Source: Chara braunii (lineage: Eukaryota; Streptophyta; Charophyceae; Charales; Characeae). Taken from it: a stretch of DNA of 25,261 nt. Numbering within the stretch: the first letter of the stretch is position 1; every line of letters starts with the position of its first letter. Below are positions 18,942-25,261 of the stretch, one piece after another. The stretch is from contig BFEA01000176.1 in the NCBI GenBank assembly GCA_003427395.1, positions 2,360,626 through 2,385,886 on the forward strand, read 5' to 3'. The notes beneath the pieces were generated by a model. The model was not told the DNA's origin and searched no databases. It saw nothing but the letters and a program-made list of their open reading frames with translations. A program made the position numbers and the translations under genes.

Positions 18942-19518
18942 CGACCGGACGGGAGCAGACACTGTCCATTAAGAAGCTAGATGAGACGCGGGTTATGATT
19001 GAGATTGTGGAGCCTCGAGACCCGAGCAACAGAGCAACTCTCACTGTGGGTGCGGGACCCAGTGATCGGATTAAGTCACTACCTGTCTCCGACCGCACGG
19101 TGCGATTTCGCGAGAAGAAGTATGGACCTCTGTATTGTAGAAGTGGAAGATTTAGGGAGTCGGCTGATAGTGGACGGAAACTCGTATCCAAAGGAGGCAG
19201 ATGAGGAGTTTGGCGGCGTGATATCTGTGTCTTTTTGGGTGCAGGACCCAGTGATCGGATTAAGTTATTACCTATCTCCGGCCGCACGGAGCGATTTCGC
19301 GAGAAGAAGTATGGACCTCTGCTCACAGAAGAAGAAGGTCGGATTGTAGAAGTGGAAGATTTAGGGAGTCGGCTGATAGTGGACGGAAACTCGTATCCAA
19401 AGGAGGCATATGAGGAGTTTGGCGGCGTGATATCTGTGTCTTTTTTAAGGGCACGGCCCCCTATGGGGGGCTACCCAAGCGACACAAGCGAGTAGCTCAA
19501 AAAGTTAAGCCAGCGGCG
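18942..19518 (+). pseudogene. Protease to RT linker of element 2, with internal duplication
   Basis: Frame 2 carries LSIKKLDETRVMIEIVEPRD and then two tandem copies of one segment, with stops at TGA 19202 and TAG 19493. The linker is probably structural. Frame 1 takes over near 19500 where the RT N-terminal extension begins. No enzymatic motif is seen. Confidence 0.5.
19048..19445 (+). repeat. Tandem duplication in the pol linker (189 bp and 209 bp)
   Basis: Copy 1 is 19048-19236 and copy 2 is 19237-19445. Both begin GGGTGC.GGACCCAGTGAT and end TATCTGTGTCTTTTT. Copy 2 has 20 extra bases (around 19320-19340, TCACAGAAGAAGAAGG region) that copy 1 lacks. The 20-base difference is not a multiple of three, so copy 1 is out of frame in part. 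Confidence 0.9.
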
Positions 19519-20545
19519 GTGGGCCGCGAGCGGTTTGCACTGGAAGGGATATCGGAGGAAGAGATCGCAAAGGAAATCAAAGAAAGAAAGAAAAAGGAGC
19601 CGCAACGCCTAACGGAAGAGAGGATAACAGGGATGGACATCGGAGATGAAAATCTGACCCCACAGGAGCAGGAGCGTGTGATAGAAATCTTAAAGACGTG
19701 CGATAAGGCTATAGCTTTCAGCGACGTGGAGCGCGGTAGGGTTGACCCTCGTTACGCTAAGCCAACAAGAATTTACACGGTTCCACATGTTCCATGGAAT
19801 GACGCAGGATGGAAATATGCCTAGAGGGAGAAGGAAGAGGTTATCGCTTTCCTAAAAAAAAAGATGAGCTTCTCGTGTTGCAGAACCATCTGACAGCGCT
19901 TATGCTAATCGACGGTTCTTCCTACGAAAGCCGAATGGCAAGATCTGGTGGATCCAGGACCTTCAGAAGGTCAACGCGGTGACGATTCGAGACGTAGGCT
20001 CTGTGCCTCACGCCGACTTACTGGCTGAAGGCACCGCGGGCAGGTCGATTGATTCAGCCTGTGATCTGTTCTCGGGCTATGATGAGGTACCGCTTGATCC
20101 CAGGGACAGGCACCTCACGGCTATGCACACGCCATTGGGACTGATACAGATGATGGTCGTCCCTATGGGTTGGACTAATGGGGTAACCGTTTTTCAGAGA
20201 GTCATGGTAGCCGTCCTCAAGGACTTTATTCCTTACAAGGTTGAAGTTTTTCTGGATGACTTTCCTATAAAAGGACCAGTAAAGAAAGATGAGACAGAGG
20301 TCGTGCCGGGAGTTAGAAGATTTGTCGAACAGTACCTAACCGATATTTGCATGATACTTGAGCAGCTGGACGATGCAAATTTGACGGTCAGCGGAACAAA
20401 GACTCGGTGGGCCGTCTCGACTATTAAGATCTTAGGCTTTATCTGCGACTCAAGAGGACGCCGAGCGGATTCTGCAAAGCTAGACAAACTCCTAAATTGG
20501 TGGTCGCCGTTGCAAAGCGCTACCGAGGTCCGTCAATTTCTGGCG
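19519..20545 (+). pseudogene. Reverse transcriptase of element 2
   Basis: The N-terminal extension (19519-19821) has ITGMDIGDENLTPQEQERVI and VPHVPWNDAGWKYA, then TAG 19822. A nine-A run at 19854-19862 is where coding sense passes from frame 1 to frame 2. RT motifs then appear: FFLRKPNGKIWWIQDLQKVN, SIDSACDLFSGYDEVPLD, VVPMGWTNGVTVFQRVM and VEVFLDDFPIKGP with the catalytic FLDD at 20249-20260, where most elements have Y(M/V)DD. DLFSGYD and WTNGVTVFQ recall gypsy lineages I know from fungi and algae more than classical plant Tat RT. A one-base slip near 20545-20560 moves into frame 3. Confidence 0.9.
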
Positions 20546-21251
20546 GATTTTCATACGCAGGTATGCAGAGAAGGCTGAACCATTGAGGGTATTCCTTAGG
20601 AAGACTGAGAAATTCTACTAGAATTTTTCTCAGGAACTCGCTATGCAAGAGCTTAAAGATGAATTTAAGGAGGGAGGGCGCATACTGGGCGTGTCGTTCT
20701 TTGATGATGAGGTCGGGAGACCCTTCATAGTATCCACGGATGCTGGACCTTGTTCAGTTGGAGGGCTGCTGTCACAGAAGGACACTGAAGGGAAGAAACA
20801 ACCGTTAAGATTTGAGAGTAGGACACTTAATACGACTGAGCGTAACTACAGTCAATTCAAGAAGAAAATGTTAGCTGTTCTGCGGTGTCTAGACACGTTC
20901 AGACACTATATCTACGGACGACGGTTCATCTTGAGAGTAGATCCCACGGCGGTTGCCTCTGTCCTCCAGAAGGACTTTAGTCTGACGGACCCGACCATCG
21001 CACGATGGTTAATACGGATTCAACTCTATGATTACACAGTTGAGAGAATATCGGGTACTAAAAATGCCGTGGCGGATGGGCTTTCTCGGATCCCTCTTGA
21101 GGCCGAGCACCCGATAGTAGCTGGAGCCCTGACAATGGTGGAGCCGAGACGCGCCGATCGATTTCTGGTTAACCTTTACGAAGGCAAATACCGAACGATC
21201 GGGCTACACTTGTCAGGAGAGGAGAGTCAAGATTCAGATATCCGGAGATAA
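20546..21251 (+). pseudogene. RT connection and RNase H of element 2, catalytic Glu replaced
   Basis: Frame 3 begins with RRYAEKAEPLRVFLRKT, the connection found after RT, with TAG at 20619. RNase H landmarks are FIVSTDAGPCSVGGLLSQ (first Asp), NYSQFKKKMLAVLRCL, FILRVDPTAVAS (second Asp) and AVADGLSRIP (last Asp). In the second block the catalytic Glu expected before (A/M)LAV is Lys, consistent with a G-to-A change. The region ends at TAA 21249. I see no second, archaeal-type RNase H after it, which Tat/Ogre elements often have. Confidence 0.85.
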
Positions 21252-22400
21252 GCAGCCCAGTACTGCCTTAGAGTTGGCCATCTATTCCGAAGACCAGTCT
21301 GGTCGGGGATGCCCTTACGAGTAGTCTGTGATCCTGGAGAGAGATAGACGATAGTTGCGGAGCTTCACGACGGGGTGGTCGGAGGTCATAGAGGAGTCAA
21401 AGGAACCTACGAAAAGGTACGCAGACTGTACTGGTGGGAGGGACAATATAAGGACGTCGAGAGATACTGTATAACCTGTGAGGAGTGTCAGAAGAGAACT
21501 CTTGTGAAATACAAAGAGCCACTTCATCCATCCTATCCGACCAGGCCAGGAGAGAAGGTACACATCGATCTGGTGAAGATGCCGAAAGGAGTAGGCAATA
21601 TGAACTATGTTGTGAACATACGAGACGACTTCACTGGATTTGTGGATGGTAGACCTATCAGGAGTCAGTCGGCTAGGGAAGTGAAGAACTTCGTCCTAGA
21701 GTACTTATCTAGGTATGGTTGTGTCAGCAAGATAATGATGGATAGAGGGGCGGAATTGCTAGCTGACGAGGTTCAGAGTGTGTTTAAGAGAGCCGGGGCG
21801 AGAATTTCGATAGTCACCGCCTACCACCCACAGTCGAACTCTCCAGTAGAAAGGGGACACCAGACTCTGATAGCGTCACTATCCAAGTGGTGCAAAGGTA
21901 AGGACAGCGATTGGCCACGGTTTTTTCGATACGCAATATGGGCGGACAACGTCACGGTCCCGGCTAGCACTGGATACTCACCATACACCTTGTAGTTCGG
22001 GCGGCATTGTCCTCTCCCTATAGCGTTTCACATCGACAGCTGGACAACCATCGACTGGGCGGAAATTATGTCCAGAGAGGAACTCATAGCTGCCTGAACA
22101 AGATAGATAGCCTACGGTTTGGAGGACAACCTTATGACAGGGGCAGATCGTCTGGCAGTGGAGAGGGACAAAGGTAAAGAGAGATGGGATAAGGGCGTGC
22201 GAATCAGGAAAGAGAGGATGAGCGTAGGAGATATGGTCCTTCTCTACGACGCAGCACTGGAAAGGACGTGGACCGGAAAACTCGCCAACATATGGATGAG
22301 ACCTTACAGAGTGGTTGAGGCGCTTGACTGGGGTGCCTATATGATAGCAGAATTAGACGGATCCAAGTGGAAGGACCCAGTGGCGGGTGCTAGGGGTTAA
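21252..22400 (+). pseudogene. Integrase of element 2
   Basis: It would insert element DNA into the host genome. The HHCC zinc domain has His at 21366 and 21387 and Cys at 21477 and 21486, with LYWWEGQYKDVERYC between. The catalytic core has Asp at 21567 (VHIDLVKMP), Asp at 21741 (IMMDRGAE) and Glu at 21849 (SPVERGHQ); the last two are separated by exactly 35 residues. The C-terminal GPY/F-like module reads KLANIWMRPYRVVEAL, with Arg where Gly is usual. Stops: TAG 21345, TAG 21993, TGA 22095, TAG 22104, TAA 22398, all in one frame. No chromodomain is visible. Confidence 0.9.
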
Positions 22401-22468
22401 AGCTATTTAGACCCAGGCCTCCACCCACCTTATCGCTGACAGACCCAAAAGGGAAAGGGAATGCCAAA

Positions 22469-22828
22469 ATGGAGGATGGAGCCCCCTCGAGACGATTCGA
22501 GGCAGGGGAAAGTTCCAAGAAGAGGAAATGAGTGGAGATAAGGAAGGTCAAAGGGTTGGCATTAGGAAGAGAGAAGAAATGGTTATTCGTGTTCAAGAGG
22601 GCCAGACGGAGAGTTCGCATTAGACAAACTGGCGGGTCGGCACCTTTCTCGGACCAACGTCAGAAGAAAAGGAGAATCCTACCAAGGCAAAAATCCCGAA
22701 GGAAAAGGAAAGTCGAGAAACATCATCTTAGCCCCAGAACTAATAACAAACTGAAACATAAGACAATTAAACTCCGACGTGGGCGTCCTTTACGGGCAAT
22801 CACCCTGAAGCTCGTCCGCTTCATTTGA
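22469..22828 (+). pseudogene. Basic ORF after integrase, unknown
   Basis: ATG 22469 gives a 20-residue segment ending ESSKKRK, then TGA at 22529, after which the frame is open to 22828 with very basic sequence: FKRARRRVRIRQ, RQKKRRILPRQKSRRKRKVE and KLRRGRPLRA. It may be a C-terminal extension of integrase reached by a slip after 22400, or a separate small protein. Basic clusters of the KKRK type act as nuclear import signals in other integrases. Nothing else is recognised. Confidence 0.4.
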
Positions 22829-23299
22829 CGTAAGTGGCTAGGGCTCGACGGGGGCGTCGAGAAGAGGTCCGGGCTAACTGTCAGGCGGCCACAAGGGATG
22901 GACCGCCTGAAATCCGCGGCTTTGGGACTTAGGCTCATAAACAAGTCCAAGTTTTGACCGTACTCTGGTTTGACCGGGCAGCGAAAATTAGGGGAACTCA
23001 GGGCACCCCTGATTTTGGGCGCACTGAACCTTACGAGTAACCCTCAAAGATGGCAAAATGGGTAGCCGATCCCGACATATCTAGGGACCGTCATTTCAGC
23101 CCGATCCGAGGCTACGCCTCGAAAGGCCGGCCGCAAGGGGGCATCGAGGGGACTAGCCCTGCCGCAACGTTTTTGCAGCATACGACCGGGGCCGAAATGA
23201 GGCCTCAAATTTTTATCTATTTTAGTACCATAATTAAAGATGGGGAAAAGGGATTAAGACCAGTAGGGGAGAAGAGAAAAACATAATATTCCTTAATTT

Positions 23300-23545
23300 G
23301 TTTATTTTTCACAGCATTTAATTCTAGGGGGAATACCCTTGTTATTTTATGTTCCCGACAATGAAATCAAAAACATAAAAAAATGATTAAAAATAGTAAA
23401 AAAGAAAAGAAACAAAAGGAATTCGGCCATTTATTTAAACTTTCACGGAATTTAATTTTGGGGAATTTACGGTTAATTTACTATTTCAGACAATAGAATT
23501 AAGGAAAAGGAAGAATGATTAAAAATGATGAAAGGGACGAGAACC
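23300..23545 (+). repeat. Diverged tandem duplication, about 133-bp unit, AT-rich
   Basis: Copy 1 (about 23300-23430) and copy 2 (about 23433-23545) share TTTCAC.G.ATTTAATT, then GACAAT.GAAT and AATGATTAAAAAT, at offsets of 132-134 bp. Small indels separate them. It is noncoding. Confidence 0.7.
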
Positions 23546-23891
23546 CATGACTATTGGGAGATTGGCCTAATTTCGCCTCGATTACCCGCCATCAGCTCTG
23601 ACCCCGGATTGATCATTTTCTCTGGATTCTAACAGTTTTGACTACTGCCGATGGTCGAGATTCCATGGGTCACTTTCCCTAGTTTGCTTGATTACTAACT
23701 TTACTGCAGTTGGGATGTTATGAGAGCGGGAGTCGCATGGACAGCATGGGGTGGTGCTACCTTGGATCGACAGTATGGTATTTGGCGTTGAACGGATACA
23801 TTGTTCGAAGAGGTTCGGTATTGTTACGGAGTGGCTGCGACCTACGGTATCCAACGTGTTCCTGGTTCGGTATGGGCTTGACGTCAGTTGC

Positions 23892-24380
23892 TTCAGGCTT
23901 GAGGCCACTACGGTGACATATTTTCAGGTTTACGGTTATTGGGATGCTTTGATTTCAGGTTTGGTACCGCTACGACGGTCTATCTCAGGTTCGGGACTTT
24001 TACGGTCGTTTATTTCTGGCTCGGACACATCGGCGTGACTCAATATCAGGTTTGGGGCAACCCCAACGGGTTATTTCAGGTTTGGGGACACTATGGTGAA
24101 TCATTTTCAAGTTCGGAATCACTACGGCAGTTTATGTCAGGTTCAAAACCATCCTACCGACTTGTTTTGAGGTTCGGCACCCTCACGATGGTTTGCTTCA
24201 GGTTTGGCGGCATCGTGGCAATTTATTTCAGGTTCGGAATTGTCACGGCGATAAATTTTCAGATCCGGTATTGTCACGGTGTTTACTTCAGGGTCGGTAT
24301 CGTCGCGGCGGTTTATTTCAGCTTCAGAGTCACTACGGCCATCTACTTCAGATTCCGCACCGTCACGACAAATTACAGGA
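23892..24380 (+). repeat. 30-31 bp minisatellite, about 17 imperfect units
   Basis: TTCAGG or a close variant recurs at 23892, 23923, 23954, 23984, 24014, 24045, 24075, 24106, 24136, 24167, 24197, 24227, 24258, 24287, 24317 and 24347. The unit is roughly TTCAGGTTCGG, then a variable part, then CACGGCGGTTTAT. Because the period is near a multiple of three, open frames appear on both strands; I do not read them as genes. Confidence 0.9.
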
Positions 24381-24658
24381 TCGGTTCGAATCGGACTCGG
24401 GGCTACTGGCTGACACTTGATCCTTACGTTCGGAATGATTTCGAAAGTACCACAGAACTCAGGCATCAAACAGTGTTCGGCTTGATTCGGCCTTGGTTTG
24501 GACCCGCGCAGGTGTGGTGCAGGCTACTCGAGAGCGGAGCAGGTTCAGACTGTTTCGCCTTAGCTGTATGGTGATTGGCCGCCACGATCTTCGGTCCGAT
24601 CTGCTGCGTTTGCGGACAACGGTTTGATGGTGGAAAACCTGTCTGCAGTTCAAAGTAC

Positions 24659-25261
24659 TGGTATGGTACAAGGGTATTCCCGGAGTTGGTACCAGTATAG
24701 CTGCCACGGAGCGAGTTCGGATAACCAGGCCTAAACTCCTACCGTACTCTGAAGCCAGCCTGCGGCGACAAAGAGGCCCTGGTTCTCGACTGCTGGGGCA
24801 AGTCACAGTCCAAGGTGGATATAGGGAAAGACCGAGGAGTGAAGGGGAGAGTTATTCCACCCATGCAAGGTGTGCGCCGCGGATCTGCGCATTCAGACGG
24901 AACGGTTGAGACTGCATGTGGAGAGGGGATCAGGGAGATGTGCGACGTGTGCACAGCGGGTTTTGGGCAGTTGAGGATTGCAGATATGGCTCGCTCAGCT
25001 CACGTTGCGTGCGCGAGTGGAAGAGGAGGTTCGGGCGCTTGAGGACAGTAACGAAGGGCACAACGGGGCACTGGTAACGAGGTCAGGGATACCTGCAGGG
25101 GAGGATATCAGCCACGTCCATTGGAAGAGAGCGCGGACCGACGCACCAAATTCGGCGAGCTCCTCGCGCTCGACACTGCGTTATAACCTGATGCAGAGGC
25201 GGGACGAGCGGAGTGGCGCACAAGGCCAAGATTCTGAAAGCAGAGGAGGGAGCAAGGGAGC
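24659..25261 (+). repeat. 3' LTR of element 2, first 603 bp (cut by window end)
   Basis: Identical in layout to 6032-6634 at a constant offset of 18627 with no indel. By eye I count about 17 mismatches in 603 bp, mostly transitions, so about 97% identity. The flank before 24659 (TTCAAAGTAC) differs from that before 6032 (GCCCCGGAC), except for a shared AC, which fits internal sequence here and target sequence there. Confidence 0.92.

Larger units (their letters stand above)
22832..24658 (+). other. 3' untranslated region of element 2
   Basis: No convincing gene in about 1.8 kb. It holds a copy of AGGTCCGGGCT at 22864, a CGAGGC-TAC-GCCTCG hairpin near 23107-23121, an AT-rich block with a 133-bp duplication (23300-23545) and a 30-bp minisatellite (23892-24380). 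Variable tandem repeats between pol and the 3' LTR are known from plant Tat/Ogre elements. No polypurine tract is obvious directly before 24659; the nearest purine-rich stretch is GATGGTGGAAAA near 24626. Confidence 0.65.
6032..25261 (+). mobile_element. Element 2: giant Ty3/gypsy retrotransposon with accessory cassette, 3' LTR truncated by window end
   Basis: Two direct copies of the same sequence begin at 6032 and 24659 and stay aligned without an indel to the window end. A tRNA-Asp primer site follows the first copy, and Gag, PR, RT, RNase H and integrase lie between them in Ty3/gypsy order. The internal part is about 16 kb and the LTR about 2.67 kb, giving a full length near 21 kb. That is in the size range of Ogre/Tat elements. 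The span 10672-15956 holds extra ORFs before gag. No clear polypurine tract is seen just before 24659. Multiple stops and frameshifts make this copy defective. Confidence 0.85.

Noticed and set aside
21252-22400. A chromodomain at the integrase C-terminus
   Set aside because: After the GPY/F-like module the frame ends within about 30 residues and no chromodomain aromatic pattern is seen.
23101-23135. A terminator hairpin (CGAGGC-TAC-GCCTCG)
   Set aside because: Bacterial-type terminators do not apply here; the short palindrome has no other support.
24143-24469. An antisense ORF with decapeptide repeats over the minisatellite
   Set aside because: A repeat with a period near 30 bp stays open in several frames on both strands. 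Antisense ORFs near the 3' end are known in some Tat elements, but nothing here supports coding.
23939-24574. A 211-residue sense ORF with repeated YFRFG motifs
   Set aside because: The same minisatellite effect; unit spacing varies between 29 and 31 bp, so the frame is not kept.

Overview
The window is repeat DNA from a eukaryotic nuclear genome. It holds two nested Ty3/gypsy-type LTR retrotransposons, and I found no ordinary host gene. A streptophyte host (land plant or charophyte alga) is the best inference. Both primer-binding sites fit plant-type usage: an initiator-Met site at 1036 and an 18-base tRNA-Asp site at 8707. There is also a cluster of plant telomere-box motifs (AAACCCTA) near 9362-9434. 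The species cannot be read from the sequence. The pol proteins also remind me of lineages seen in fungi and algae, so the host call is only moderate.

Element 1 (1-6031, + strand) runs from LTR/leader, to an iMet primer site (1036-1047), Gag with a CCHC knuckle, aspartic protease (PR), reverse transcriptase (RT, YMDD), RNase H, a PHD-finger-like C4HC3 module, and the integrase HHCC zinc domain. It is cut off at 6031. It is a pseudogene copy with five in-frame stops and several frameshifts.

Element 2 (6032 to beyond 25261, + strand) interrupts the element 1 integrase. A 5' LTR of about 2.67 kb (6032-8702) is followed by the tRNA-Asp primer site, an AT-rich leader of about 1.9 kb, and a cassette of about 5.3 kb (10672-15956) of unrecognised ORFs. 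Then come Gag (16095 on), PR, RT, RNase H, integrase, a basic ORF, and a 3' untranslated region of about 1.8 kb with minisatellites. The start of the 3' LTR (24659-25261) matches 6032-6634 base for base without an indel, at about 97% identity. The full element should be about 21 kb.

The most unusual part is the cassette between the leader and gag. It holds three diverged tandem members of one unknown protein family (A 10672-11710, B 11801-12931, C 13623-14378). There is also a 300-bp partial duplicate of C at exactly 300 bp offset, a possible second paralogous pair (E, F), a charged coiled-coil-like ORF whose stop overlaps the next start (ATGA at 15011), and two more small ORFs. Tat/Ogre-type plant elements are known to carry one extra ORF before gag. 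A multi-paralogue cassette is not something I can match to a described element. The second notable point is the PHD-like finger between RNase H and integrase in element 1.

Nearly every ORF carries premature stops, many of a kind expected from C-to-T change at CAG, CAA or CGA codons. As sequenced, neither copy looks autonomous.
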